Notes: a model not told the origin generated them from the sequence alone. A DNA stretch of 64,000 nucleotides from Diphasiastrum complanatum (GCA_029204225.1 CM055106.1:11266539-11330538), one strand, 5' to 3'. Numbered from the stretch's first letter, positions 12,101-23,653 are shown. Numbers and translations are program-made.

Positions 12101-13286
12101 TCGATTAACTTGCATTTGAATGCTTAAGAGACAAATGCATAGAGTTCAAAATCTTGACCTTGCTTTGCGTGACTTACGAAAAATATGTGGCGCAACAGAC
12201 TCTTACTATGACCTTTCAAGAAGTGCTCGCCAATGGAAGCTCTGTTGTACACAAACTATAACAGATGTCTCATAACAGAGCATGGAAATGTTGCTAATGG
12301 TTTGAAAGTCCTCGAAACGTGCAGAAGTGAACCATCTTCAAGCGGACGCCACGAATGACTTCCAGACATATGGCTGCAAGAAAATCCAGCAGGAGATTCG
12401 CATTCCATTATGTGCATTGAGGCATGACGTTTTTTTAGATCAATCTGATGTGTTACAAAAGGACAACCACATCGCGTTTTAAAAACATGATTTGCCCCAT
12501 CGTTATCCGGGATATTAACCAACCACAAATCTGTTCGATATAATTTTGTTTTAGCCAGCAGCAGGTAACGATGCCACTTGCGAGAAAGCTACAAGATGAA
12601 CGTTAGGAAAAGGGCTTCAAATCGCTTAACTCTTCTCCAGAGAAGTTTTGCACCAAGTTGTCAGGCACGAATTCAGACCAAAAACCACGACCAGGGCATG
12701 TCTGCACAAAGGCGGGGTGATCCAGTGATCAACAAAGCAAGAGGGTGGTTACCTGAAGTCGCTATTTGAAGTCGGTACACCTTTCAGTCGATAGAGGCAC
12801 AGAGTACCAGTCATTGGCTTGGCCAACTACTGATAAACCGTGTGATCTTGGCAGGGAAGGTAAGTAGAGGACTTGAAAGAACAACCTCAGAATGGGAGGA
12901 ACATCATTCTACACGCTGACAAGTTTGCTTTCCTGACAGCTAGGGAGTGTAGCACTTATCCTCCCACTAAGAGTTACTCGGATGTACTTCCAGTGTTATC
13001 TCTAAGGCGAATAGGTGCCTCAGCGCTAGCGCATCCTCGGCCACTTCAGGATCTAGATCCTGCATGCGAAAAGACCCGAGATGTTAGAAAACTGCACTCA
13101 CTGGAGATAAGATAAAAGTTACTATGTACTATCAGCAGGAAAAAACATACACCCCGACAAGTAGGAGCAACAGATTAGAGATCATATGAAGGCAAATTTC
13201 TTTATAACGGGTGCAGTCAATGAAGCTTGCTCAAGGAGCATACCACCTCTTAATCATCCTGCTTCCGAACTAAATCTCAATGAAAA
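9150..13286. other. No convincing gene; possible intronic sequence
   Basis: Mostly AT-rich. A 90-codon minus frame at 12528-12256, with several Cys and His residues (for example KTRCGCPF), is the longest unexplained frame but matches no family I know. If the 8.3-9.1 kb exons belong to a gene starting near 13.6 kb, this would be its introns. Confidence 0.3.
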
Positions 13287-13660
13287 TCACCACACGCAAG
13301 TACGAAGATCAGTTCTTATATCAGGCCGCTCATGAAACAAATAACCAACTGCAAGACGCTGATCCCCTCTTATTACACTTCCTTGATCTGCCACGAAATC
13401 AAAGCTAACCATGCCAAGAAGCACCGTTCTATCACGCCAGTTCCTCCGCTGCTCCTGCTCCTCATCGTCTACCCTCTCTGCTCCCCTTCCTTCTGATAAA
13501 TAGATTGATTTGTTTCTGCTTGCATGAAAAGACGAAGCCACGGCTTGATAATAGCAAAAATTTGAAGCATATTACAAGACGAAGACGAAGAAGAAGAAGG
13601 AATCTCTCGAATTTCAGTAAACTATTTTACTGAACTTCCGTCATGTCTAACGGCGAATGT
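13287..13660 (-). other. Possible 5' leader/first exon of an unresolved minus-strand gene
   Basis: The base composition changes to more GC and CpG than the flanks. On the minus strand a CTTCTTCTTCTTCGTCTTCG pyrimidine tract (about 13597-13578) precedes several ATGs, typical of plant 5' leaders. An 84-codon frame (13541-13287) and a shorter frame with a hydrophobic run (CFLAWLALISW) compete. No domain is recognised. It is the best candidate start for the gene suggested at 8337-9143. Confidence 0.22.
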
Positions 13661-14040
13661 GCCGCACGGCTCCAATGCGATTGAGTCACCATGCATTAAC
13701 TAACTAACGGCAGAACACCATCCGTCAAAGCATCCCCCGTCTAACCTCGGTAATCGCGATTCGCCGTCCTCGGAGAAAGATGAGCTATTAGTAATGGCAA
13801 GCCACAAGGCCATCTTATTGGAGCCCACATTCACGCATTAGCGGACAATTGATATTTTCTTCCCGGAGCTACAACAGTACTGATGTTGAGCCCAAGCCTC
13901 AAGGGTGGCCTCAAAAGCATAGGCATCACCACATTCCTCACCCTCTCGAGTCCCTTGAGAGATAGTCTTCCTTTCCTGCCGAGCATGCAAATTTCTCGAA
14001 GAGTGCTTTGCTCATTTCATCCCCCTTAAAATCAGTTTTT

Positions 14041-14360
14041 GCTTTTTCATGAAAAAAAAGGACGCCTCACAAATAGGAATCTCTGTCCCTCCTTTTGTTT
14101 TTCAAAAAATTTTACATGCACCTTCTAGATGCGGAAGGTGCTAAAAAAAATTTACCTTTTTTTAAATGACCTTTCGCGTGGAAGTTTTCACGCCACGGAA
14201 GGTCACCCTCCAAGGCCAAGGGTACCGCCCTCGACCGAAGGCCCTTCCCTGGTGGAATGGTTTGGATGGTGACCTCCCCCACCCCCCCCCATTATCATTT
14301 GGCTTTGGCTTTGGTTGTGGAGGTTCTTTTGCCCCACCCTCTACAAGACGTAGATGAATC
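14041..14360 (+). repeat. Dispersed hairpin-rich repeat, copy 1
   Basis: It shares an ordered series of blocks with the minus strand of 23985-24150: CCTCACA, GGAATCTCTG, AAAATTTTACATGCACCTTC, GGAAGGTGC and an A-rich run with TTTAC. It contains an imperfect stem-loop (gcaccttc...gaaggtgc, about 14119-14141) and a second one, gacctt...aaggtc (about 14168-14204). No coding capacity. Confidence 0.5.
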
Positions 14361-16558
14361 TTCGTTGTTCCTTGGCCTTAACTTTTTGGAGAACGTCATC
14401 TCCAACAATTTGAAACAAAGCGCAGGTCCTAATCTTATTTCCACAGCATGGGCTTGCTCAACGTGATGTCAAAGGCCAAGTGCTGGCCTCATAGAAGCCT
14501 TGCAATCATAGGTCTCACAATGCACTAACACTATGCTCACCTTCAACATGCAACTTAGCTCCATCCTTAGCAAAGGCTCATCTGGTGTTGTTTTCAGCTC
14601 TTTATTATCTATCTAGGATTATTGAGAGTGATTTTAGTGGGTCTAAGTGTGAGAAAACAAGCTTGGATTTGCAAATTGCAATGCTCCGCAAAAAGCCTTG
14701 TACCTTTCAAAGACACTCAAAACTTCTAGTCATAATTCTCTCATTCTATTTGAAATGTCACTAATAAAAATAAATCTTATATGAGAAATAAAATTTTGAA
14801 AAGGTGACTTAAAAGCATTTCACAAAGTGAGCATATGAGCATCAACTTTACTAAAAAGATGCCATGTCAAAAATGAATGATGACCAAATTTGCACCCCAA
14901 ATTTTACCAATGTCATGCCCTATATACTAGCTTAGCTAGTATGTTTGTTATTATATAATTTATAATTGGGGTGCTATGTTGGAAGGTGTGAACTAACAAT
15001 TTCAAGAGAAATATTATATTCTAAGGGTGGTAAATGGATAGGACTCCAAAATTTGTTCTCTAATTGGCTCAGACGACGCTTTCAATATATAGGATAGTAC
15101 TTACCTCTTTAGGTGGCATCCTATGAGGCATGAATAGATGCCAACCTAGTGATAGAAGACAATAAACAAATAGTAGTTTCATGTCTTTCAAAAATTGACT
15201 ACCATAACTTGCTAGTGAATTTGGAATCATGATCACCAACAATATTGTTCAACAATGACAAACACTCACTCTCTTTTCCTCACCTGAGTGAGCTAGGTCC
15301 AAAGATTTTGCTCTAGTTGGCCCATCAAATATTGATAATTGAGTGGGAGAAGAGTCTTCATTGTCATCCCTTCATGATTTGGGCAGCACCACTACTACTT
15401 CATCCATAAGTTTTGAAATCCATAAGTTTTGAAATTTATAAGTTTTGAAATAGGATTGGACATCCTGGAGCTTCTCGATCTCTTCTTCCTCATCCCTTTT
15501 AATTTAGTGTATGTCGAACTTTCTAATAGAATATTATGCCTCACTGGAAGGGTGATCTCGTTGTTGGTGTTTAATCTCACTACATCAAGCTGATATTTAA
15601 AATGCCTACCTTATTTTGCCGCTAATTGGTTTGTCAAATATAGCTAAAACTTGGAGTCTACATGAATATACTAATATTTGCAACAGTCTACAATTTGTAG
15701 TTTTGAACTCAAAATTGAAATAGGGTCGTGACACTCAAATTCGACTTGACAAATATTCTGCACATATTCAAGTTGACCTTTGACTTGAATTGAGTCAACT
15801 TTTAAGTCGACCTAAGTCAAACTACCTTTAACTCAACCATAAAATATTCGAGTCAACCTACAAAATATTATTCAAGCTTCACAACCGCACTTCAACGGCT
15901 TCAAATTGTGGCCGTGGTGACTTTTGTCATTAGCGATAGGTTAAGGTATTGGTCACCACTTAACTGCAAATTAGTTAAGATTGTTAGTTTACATAATCCA
16001 TCATCTGATGAGTACCAATATAGATTAGAACAATATTAACAATGTGAATCAATGCATAAACAATTTGAAATTCTTGAAAGAGCACTTCACGATAGTGATA
16101 GTAAGAGATAGAGCGATAGCAAGACACCGTCCCCTACGTGTATCCAAACTCATTGTGTTCATGGTGACCCTGATGGATGGCCCGTCTATTAACAAATCTT
16201 GTCATCACCCATCTTGAAAATCTAGGTGTTCAAATACATACTCACGATGCCCAAGCAGTTGGCCCTTCCCAACCACACCCAATATGATCATGCAACTCGA
16301 GGCTTGCCAACATTCACCGATCTTCACCACATCACCATCTCCACCACCCGTCCCTAGCACAATCCGACCATCCATTCCTTCGCTCATCCCGTCCTCCATC
16401 ATCGTCTTTACTTCTTCCCCAGTCACTACTCTTGGCATCACCAAGTCCCCATCCATTATTGTCACGCTCCTCCCACATCCTATCCGATTTTCCCAATTAC
16501 TGCTACTCTAGCCACCCTTCTCATCACCGCCATCGCTACTACCGTTGTTCCCACCATC
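14361..16558. other. No gene recognised
   Basis: Non-coding AT-rich DNA. A stretch at about 15750-15860 is built from degenerate AGTCAAC/GACTTGA-like words in both orientations, suggesting an eroded tandem repeat. The 16240-16510 stretch is C/T-rich with proline/serine-rich frames and no domain. Confidence 0.4.
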
Positions 16559-17104
16559 TCATGCATCTGGTCCTTGCCCTTCAATAAATTGATCTTCAAT
16601 TTTATAGGTTTTTATATTGTACATTTTATACATTCCATCAGAAGTATTGTAGCCAACAAAAATAGTTTTGAATGAATGCTCATTTTTGTTGTCCTTTGGG
16701 ACATAAGCATAGGCAATACATCCAAATACTCTCAAATGTTTCAATGAAGGCTTGGATCCTGTCCAGACTGCATGAGGGGTTTTGTTGTCAAGGAGGCCTT
16801 TAGTTATACATCAGTTTTGCACGTAAGCTGATGTTGATGCAGCATGTTGCCAGAACGATTTCGGCAACAAAGCATGAGTTATCATGCATTTGGCAGACTC
16901 GACTAAGATCATGTTCTTCTTTTCTGCCAGTCCATTCGACTGTGGAGAATAGGAAGCAACAAACTGCTGCTCGATGTCATTGGCTAAGCAGTAATCCTTG
17001 AATTCATTTGAGATGTATTCACCGCTGTTGTTGCTCCTAAGAGCTTTGATCTTCTTGTCTATCTGCAAGTCATCATTTGCTTTGGGAGATGGGAGCTTGG
17101 TCAA
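16559..17104 (-). pseudogene. Copia integrase fragment
   Basis: Minus-strand translation gives KIKALRSNNSGEYISNEF, FVASYSPQSNGLAEKKNM and, after a frame break near 16745, HLRVFGCIAYAYVPKDN and FVGYNTSDGMYKMYN. These are successive landmarks of the copia integrase core and C-terminal region, in the right order. The usual acidic residue of RSDNGGEY is replaced (RSNNSGEY). Flanking GAG-pre-integrase and RT are absent, so this is an isolated fragment. Confidence 0.75.
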
Positions 17105-17811
17105 GCGAGCTTTTTCAAAAATACAAGCGAGCTTTTCACAATAATGTGGTGGTCTCTACTAAACATGAGTGTGATTATCATCTCAATGTGCCAGGTGCTA
17201 ACTAATGAATGTGTGAGTTTATACATGCACTATATAAAATAAATAAGAATTACAACCAAAATCCAATACAAAAAAATGAACCAATTTTGGTACAGGTTGG
17301 TTCCCATATAAATTTGCTTTCATACTGTACAAACACCTTGTTCCTATACAGCTTGCAAACATTAATCTTGACAAGAAACCCATTAAAACATATTTGAGAG
17401 TATGAAATTCGAGTGAGGTTCATTGGTGTAGTACATAAACTTCAAAACATTTAACAATATAGAATCTCAAACTTATGTGTGAACAATTTCAAGTGTTTTT
17501 AACCACTTGTTGTACATGGATTACAGTTGCCAGAAAATATAAAAAGCTTAATATACTCATTACACAAGACTTAATCATTAGACCTATTTTATGACATGAT
17601 ATACTTAGAACTTTAATGTCTTTGGTGCATAATAGTGAATGCCTAAACATCATTCTCCTCTGGTTCATGTAACATATTCACACCTGCGACACATCATGAA
17701 TAAATTATCAATTCAGATATGCAAAATTTTAAACATTCGCAAATGACCATAACAAAAATCAAGTTCTAGCATTCCAATAATTCGCTGCAAAAATCAAGTT
17801 GTAGGACTTAC
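17105..17811. other. No gene recognised
   Basis: AT-rich spacer between the copia integrase fragment and the split gene fragment. Confidence 0.4.
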
Positions 17812-18539
17812 CTTTGGCTCCCCCCAATAATTCACCAGCCATTTGTATTGATCAGTCTAATTTTCCAATCAAAAACATCCCAAGGCTACTGGCCTCATGC
17901 AACAAAGTGTTTGAGCAAACACTGAAATCAACTATGACATTTCCAAGATTGCTAAATAGTTGTACAATATGTAATTCATGAGATTTTTTTCTCTTTGCGC
18001 TCCACCTATGAAAAAATTACAACAACTCAATCCATCATGTGGGCAAAAGAATGTAATCTCACCTTTCCATGGTTTGCTACTTGAATCGAGTTCCCACTCA
18101 CTACTCTTGATGTTCTCCTCAACATAATCTCTAAATGGAATCCAACATTTACTTCTCAACCCTCGAAAGCGCTCTATATTATAGCGGCCTCCTACTTTCA
18201 TGTCTCTTTTAAACCTAGACATATGTAACATATGCACCTACACAACAACATTTGAGATTAATATGATCATAATGAAATGGGAAAAACTTAATAAAACAAG
18301 TAAAAGAAGTCAAATATGCAAACACATGACTTCACCTCCTCGTTCATGTCATAGAAGGCTATAGTGGAGCACAAGATTACTTGGGAATTGATATATGTGA
18401 GTTGTTCGAACATCTCATTTCTAGTGTGTATGACTACAAAGTGTCCCTCATCAACAAGTACCCTCTTTGCTAGTGCGAACATACTTTGCATCATTTGAAT
18501 TAAATTTATTCCATGAAGGAATATTGGTGTCCATGCCAA
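17812..18539 (-). pseudogene. Fragment of an unrecognised intron-containing gene
   Basis: Three exon-like blocks run along the minus strand. 18539-18336 (MMQSMFALAKRVLVDEGHFVV) ends at GAG|GTGAAG. 18237-18006 (SRFKRDMKVGGRYNIERFRG) starts after GTGTAG. 17921-17812 starts after TTTCAG and ends AAAG|GTAAGT. The third block has an in-frame TGA where surrounding residues suggest Trp. Retained introns mean this is not a processed retrocopy. The upstream part is cut off at about 18540, where copia RNase H sequence begins. The first block resembles an alpha-helical enzyme segment, but I cannot name the family. It could be a captured or truncated host gene, or a transposon gene. Confidence 0.35.
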
Positions 18540-18554
18540 AAACCAACAAACCGA

Positions 18555-19010
18555 ATTGATAGAGATCCTTGCACAATATGCTCCAGATTCACAGGTGATG
18601 CAACCCTCTCATGGATGTCAAAGAAACAAGCCACAATCTCATTATCATCTAGTGAGGCCGAGTACAAAGCACTTACATCATACACAAAGGATATGCTATG
18701 GATAAGAAGGATGTTGAAGGATCTTCACTCGCTGGATTTTTCAGAGAGTCCAATCATCTTTTGTCACAACCTATCAGCCCAAATATTGGCAAGCAATCTA
18801 TCTTTCATGCAAGGAGCAAGCATATTGAGATGGCATATGATTTTGTGAGGGAATATGCCATGGCAAAGGAGGTGGAGCTTCAACATGTCTCATCCAGGGA
18901 GTGTGTAGCTGATATCTTCACTAAAGCACATGGAAAAGATTTTTTTACAAAGCATAGAACATCACTTGGTGTATTTTCAAAGTCTATTCTAAACCAGGTT
19001 GAAGAGGGAG
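18555..19010 (+). pseudogene. Copia RNase H and pol C-terminus (family B)
   Basis: The translation shows SWMSKKQATISLSSSEAEYK, the copia RNase H hallmark. After a one-base frame change near 18750 it continues as FVREYAMAKEVELQHVSSRE and ADIFTKAHGKDFF, the end of copia pol. The purine tract GTTGAAGAGGGAG and an LTR follow at once. The RT, integrase and gag are absent upstream. The same 3' end recurs at 28574-28861. Confidence 0.75.
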
Positions 19011-19440
19011 TGTGAGAAATTGTTTGATCTAGTTCATTTGGCAATTTAGGCCAATATGCATTTTAAACTTAGAGGTAAACATTTTGAAGTTATTTTGGTC
19101 TAAGTTCATTTGAATTACCACTTTTGAAAAGTGTGGGAAAAGTAAGTAGGTCGATTTTGGGAAGATTTAAATTTGAATGTTTGGTACATTGAATTAGCCT
19201 ATATTTGAGTAGGGTTTGGAATAAATCTAGAACTTTCCTATTGTTGATAAGGATAACATAATTTGTACGTTGAAGTGTTCATGTGATCGATAATTAATGT
19301 TAATTGTAAATTCTAGCTCCGACTTGCTTGCTTGATCTATTCACGTTTCCACATACTTATCGAATTCGTGTGCATCTACGGAATCGATTGTATCAATCCT
19401 TGTGACTTCAAAGCTTGGATCAAGTAGAGCTATAAATTTA
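19011..19440 (+). repeat. 3' LTR of copia family B (right end approximate)
   Basis: It starts TGTGAGAAATTGTTTG immediately after the PPT. The first bases match the LTR starts at 27907 (minus), 28862 (plus) and 49426 (plus). The right boundary is a guess from typical LTR length. Confidence 0.45.
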
Positions 19441-19728
19441 CATGCTTTCTAAATACATATATAATTTATCGATTTTGTGTTAATATGACATGTTTGCACT
19501 CTTTTGTAGAAGCCATTGAAAAAGTTGTAAAATGTAGCTATTTTATGTGATGGTTCCACCATGTTGTGTGCTCTTGTGGAATGCTGCTCTTGCTTGCCAA
19601 TGAGATTTCTCCATTTCTTGTGATGACCATATGCTGAAGCTATTTGACCATGTTGTCAAGCTTTTTCCAAACTTATGCTTTCAATAATCGGGTGTAAGCT
19701 CGTTCTTCAAAATCTTGAGTAGCAACTG

Positions 19729-19992
19729 TTATCTCTTTCCAAACCAAGTATTGAATTTTGGATTCTTTTCCAGAATAATTTGATAATAATCTTCAAGCCT
19801 TTGATTTTCCAATGTTTGGTCTAAAACGAATATTTTCTGATTACTTGAATGCTTGTCACCTTTTTTTATTTGAACATCGCCTTTATGTAAGCCTGCTTTA
19901 GACAAAATTCTTTTAAGATGAAAGTGGCTTGCTTTGAAGATGGCTTTGGTTTGGTATTCCGCACAAACAGTATATGGAGATATATATCTCAA
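19729..19992 (-). pseudogene. Transposase-like gene fragment, copy 1
   Basis: The 87-codon minus frame contains LSKAGLHKGDVQIKKGDKHS, EDYYQIILEKNPKFN and TWFGKR. It aligns with the stop-interrupted continuation of the plus-strand gene at 21385-22508 (AGLHKGRVKIKKDDKLSG), so it is a second copy in inverse orientation. Only the middle part of that protein is present. The family is discussed under the longer copy. Confidence 0.5.
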
Positions 19993-20289
19993 TCCGTTGT
20001 TTTAGGAATTCATTTGCCTCCAAACAAATTTTCAAGTTCATTTGTGTATCATGATACTCTCTTGATATTTGCTTTAATTTTTCTCCTAGAAAATATATTT
20101 TTTACATTGAATATGCATTACCATATGTTTTCAAGTTCTCGCAATAATCTAAAAGACCACTTTTCCATGGCACATATAAATTGTCAACTGAGTAATTGAA
20201 TACAAATCAAGATGTTTTAATGAATTTGGATCGATATGATATAATATTCCCAATGACCATAAATCCAAATGCTTTAATTTTTCTGTAGA

Positions 20290-20347
20290 CAGATCCTCTG
20301 CTTGGGAGGATCTGTTTACTGGTTTCTTCTTCTGCTTAGCATCTTGT
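20290..20347 (+). repeat. Stem-loop direct repeat, copy 1
   Basis: It begins with perfect 9-base inverted arms, CAGATCCTC and GAGGATCTG, around a 7-base loop, followed by TTTACTGGTTTCTTCTTC. The same module recurs at 21165-21224 in the same orientation with two loop changes and intact arms. Confidence 0.75.
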
Positions 20348-20579
20348 TTACAAATCTGCCTGTGAATGTTGTAGTAATGTCCTGCCTGTCAGAGGACAAC
20401 TCAAGGGTGTCTCTCTTGAATTGAAATCACATACTTTCAAACCAAAAGAGAATCACTCAAGAAAACAATCATGATCAAGGAGCTCAGAGGATGCACCAAA
20501 CTCATGGAGGCTCTTCTCATTTGGACATGGAGTAGATGCATTACACAAAAAGCTCCCTTCTACAAAAGGTGAGTCTCCT

Positions 20580-20960
20580 AAATAAACAAGAGAGCTCCTA
20601 GGTGGCATCCTAGTGGAATTTCCACATTTCACAAATTACAAGTGGAATAATGCTCTCCACTAGACGTCACCATCAAAAGGTGGCTCACTCTACCTTCTCT
20701 AAGAGGGGTCTACTTGCATTTATTACATTAGACTAGAATTACTAGTTCCTACATGGTCATTCCATCTTTCGGGATTCACCATGAGGCTTACACAGTTGTT
20801 GCTTGTCATTCTTAACTAGTACTTCTTGGCTCTCATACTCAGCTCTCAGTCTTCGTTTGTCTCATCTTCTCATAAACCTCCTCGGTCTAAGGTGAGAGGT
20901 GCTCGTGGGTAGCTCTGGCCGAGTATCTTGGGGATTCGTCAGAATCAGCCAACATCATCC
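20580..20960 (+). repeat. Dispersed LTR-like repeat, copy 1
   Basis: It shares blocks with 51190-51545 in the same order and orientation: TCCATCTTTCGGGA, TCACCATG, GGCTCTCA and CAGCTCTCA-type words. No coding sequence. It is probably a solo LTR or an LTR fragment of an element not otherwise present. Confidence 0.5.
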
Positions 20961-21164
20961 CACCCCTAATGTGTTGCAGGTTCTACTGCAACTCATATTG
21001 AATGATGTCGCTCCACTTCCGCATTTGCATCTTCGATCGTCACATAATGCTCAGAGGTTTTCAAAGATTTAGAGGTTTTGGACAAGATTCTAAGCATGGG
21101 CAGTATTGCAGCACTCACAGATTTGAAATGTGTTGGTTCAAGTAGCAACGGTGCCAAATGTAGC

Positions 21165-21224
21165 CAGATCCTCAACTTGGGAGGATCTGTTTACTGGTTT
21201 CTTCTTCTTCTTAGCATCTTGCAC
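21165..21224 (+). repeat. Stem-loop direct repeat, copy 2
   Basis: Same 9-base arms as at 20290 (CAGATCCTC/GAGGATCTG) with loop AACTTGG instead of TGCTTGG, followed by TTTACTGGTTTCTTCTTC. Confidence 0.75.
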
Positions 21225-21384
21225 ATCTTGGATGTTATTTCAAGTTTAGAACACAATCAAAGAATGATATATGGTGGTTGGCAACTTTCCAAGTTTTGTG
21301 AATTTTTGTGAAGTTGAACTTATGTAAATTCCATATGAACAATATTCTTTGTCTTACTATTATGATTAGACCTTCCATGTTTTT

Positions 21385-22508
21385 TTGATAGGTGTTAAAA
21401 GAAGACATGATATCCTTTCATGGATATTCAGTAGAACATCCTCTCCTACTATCATCAAAAATCACATGGAGGGAGTTCCACTAAGTGTTTCTAAAATTGG
21501 TAATTTTAACATGGAGTGGCATTTGGCCGATGAGCTGAAAACGTTAAAATGCATGTTCAATGTTTCCCATGGAGCTAATTCAAAGCACCCTTGCTTTTAT
21601 TGCATGAAGACATCAAAAGACATGACGAGGAGTACAAGGATATCAAGAGACAGAGAAGATACAAATTGGAAACTAGTGTTGCCTATTCCTATACATAGTG
21701 TTCATATTTGTACACTCCATGCAGAGGTGCATATAATAGAAAAAATAATATACCTTCACATATTATTTGCATGGAATACAGAACCAGAGTCATCCTCAAA
21801 GCAAGCCATTTCTAGACTAGAAGATGTTTTTTCTTAAGCTGGATTACATAAAGGCCGTGTCAAAATCAAGAAGGACGACAAGCTTTCAGGCCCAATCTAG
21901 AAATATTCCCTGTTAACCAAGCATTGGAGGATCAAAGGCTCGTAGATTTTTATCAAACTACTCCGAAAAACAATCCAAATTTCAATACTTAGTTTGGAAA
22001 GAAATCATAGCTGCTACTCAAGATTTTGAAGAACGTGGTTTTACTCGACTACTCAAAGTTGAAGTGTTTGGAAAAAGCTTGATAACATGGTGAGATATTT
22101 ATGTTAAGAGAAATTTACAAATATCGATGTGCAATTGACACCAAAAAAATTTGGTGAGCTTGTTGATGTAGTCCAAAGTGTATGGGGAGTAGATTACATA
22201 ACTCATTGCATGGTAAAATTCACCTTTCAAGCTATTGTTAAAAGTTTTGTGCTACTGATTTAGATTTCTGTGACTGCTGAGTTATTTTTATATTGTATGT
22301 AATACAACATATATTACGACATCATGCATCATTCTTTGCAAGAAATAGTGGTAGCCTCAACATATGGTCATCACAACGAATGGAAAAGTATCATTGGCAA
22401 GCAAGAGCGGCATTTCACAAAAGTACACAACAAATTGTCCTGGCATACTTGTCCATGCTAGTAGAGACATTTAAACACATCAATCAATTCAAGACTCTAC
22501 TTGAGTAG
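21385..22508 (+). pseudogene. Transposase-like gene of uncertain family, copy 2
   Basis: The first 150 codons are open (21385-21837): WHLADELKTLKCMFNVSHGA, then SKHPCFYCMKTSKD with a Cys-x2-Cys pair, then a His/Cys cluster near 21700. After a stop the frame continues in pieces (AGLHKGRVKIKKDDK) and ends with HILRHHASFFARNSGSLNIW and QRMEKYHWQARAAFHKSTQQ at 22300-22435. The zinc-binding CxxC/His layout and multi-copy state fit a DNA-transposon or other mobile-element protein. I associate such HGxxSKHPCxYC proteins with multi-copy genes in plants and cnidarians, but this is from memory and unverified. Several stops and frameshifts make it non-functional. Confidence 0.45.
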
Positions 22509-22817
22509 ATGGCAACAATAGATTCAATCATCAAAGATTCTAATGTTGTAACGACCTTACTATCTAGGGCTTCAACAATTATTCAGTGTGATAATCAAAG
22601 TGCTATTGCATTGTTGATAAATCCTAGATTTCATTCTAGAAGCACTGAGCACATTGAAATTAAGTATCACCACATTAGGAGCAGAATTCTCAACAAGGAA
22701 GTATGTCTAAAATTTTGTAGAACCCAATACGTGGCAACTGACATATTAAATCAAGAGACACACAAGAATTTTTGTGCAATCTTAAATTTGGTAATCATAG
22801 CATTCAAGGATCCATAT
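22509..22817 (+). pseudogene. Copia RNase H C-terminus
   Basis: TIIQCDNQSAIALLINPRFH and STEHIEIKYHHIRSRI are the final RNase H motifs of copia pol, followed by a YVATDILNQ end. It runs straight into a purine tract (TAAAGGGGG) and the TGTTGG start of an LTR at 22827. The element is the same family as that ending at 62037, which shares the PPT context (ATTAAGGGAGAA) and LTR start TGTTGGATCTC. Confidence 0.75.
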
Positions 22818-22830
22818 TAAAGGGGGTGTT

Positions 22831-22981
<151 letters not shown>

Positions 22982-23406
22982 CCCTAATCCAATAGCTAAT
23001 CTAGATCCATTCATTTGCTGCATATAGTTACTTGTATAGTTGCACAGTCTGCAAAATACAAAGGTTATTTGACAATATGCAAAAATAAACGAAAATCACT
23101 AACATGTGTTTGCAAGATGAACTATCAAATTGAGGCCAACTATTGAAGACAATTGTCGAAGGCAATTATCAAAGCAACTGTCGAAGGTAGTACTATCGCA
23201 ACCTTCAAGCCTTCACGATAGAACAAAGGTTGACATTATTCGACTTATATGTATATATCCGAGTCCAAGTCAAACAACTCTCAACGGCTATCGACCATCG
23301 TCATTGTCGAAGCCTGTTCATTCATGAGCTATCGATCTTGATTCGAACTATTGACTATTCAGTATATAGCACTAAGTTAATACGTTTATTGAGAAGACAA
23401 TTCTAG

Positions 23407-23408
<2 letters not shown>

Positions 23409-23494
<86 letters not shown>
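23409..23494. repeat. (GA)n microsatellite, 43 units
   Basis: A perfect GA run. It is the reverse complement of the CT run 430 bp to its left. Confidence 0.97.
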
Positions 23495-23496
<2 letters not shown>

Positions 23497-23498
<2 letters not shown>

Positions 23499-23653
23499 GT
23501 TCAATTTAATGAAAAAAATCAACTTGTTACTATTCCTTTATCTCACTTTAGTGAACCATCCAAACATGTTTTAGCATGTTCAATTTAATGAAAAACTCAA
23601 CTTGTTACTATTCCTTTATCCCACTTTAGTGAACCATCCAAACATGTTTTAGC
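23497..23653. repeat. Tandem duplication, 2 x 79 bp
   Basis: Copies at 23497-23575 and 23576-23653 start ATGTTCAATTTAATGAAAAA and end TTTTAGC. They differ by a small indel and one substitution and directly follow the GA run. Confidence 0.85.

Noticed and set aside
14041-14360. Hairpin repeat as a miRNA gene
   Set aside because: The stems are 12 bases or fewer, or imperfect with long loops; no precursor-length duplex is visible.
16284-16511. Pro/Ser-rich plus frame near 16.4 kb
   Set aside because: Low-complexity C/T-rich sequence without domain, splice or promoter support.
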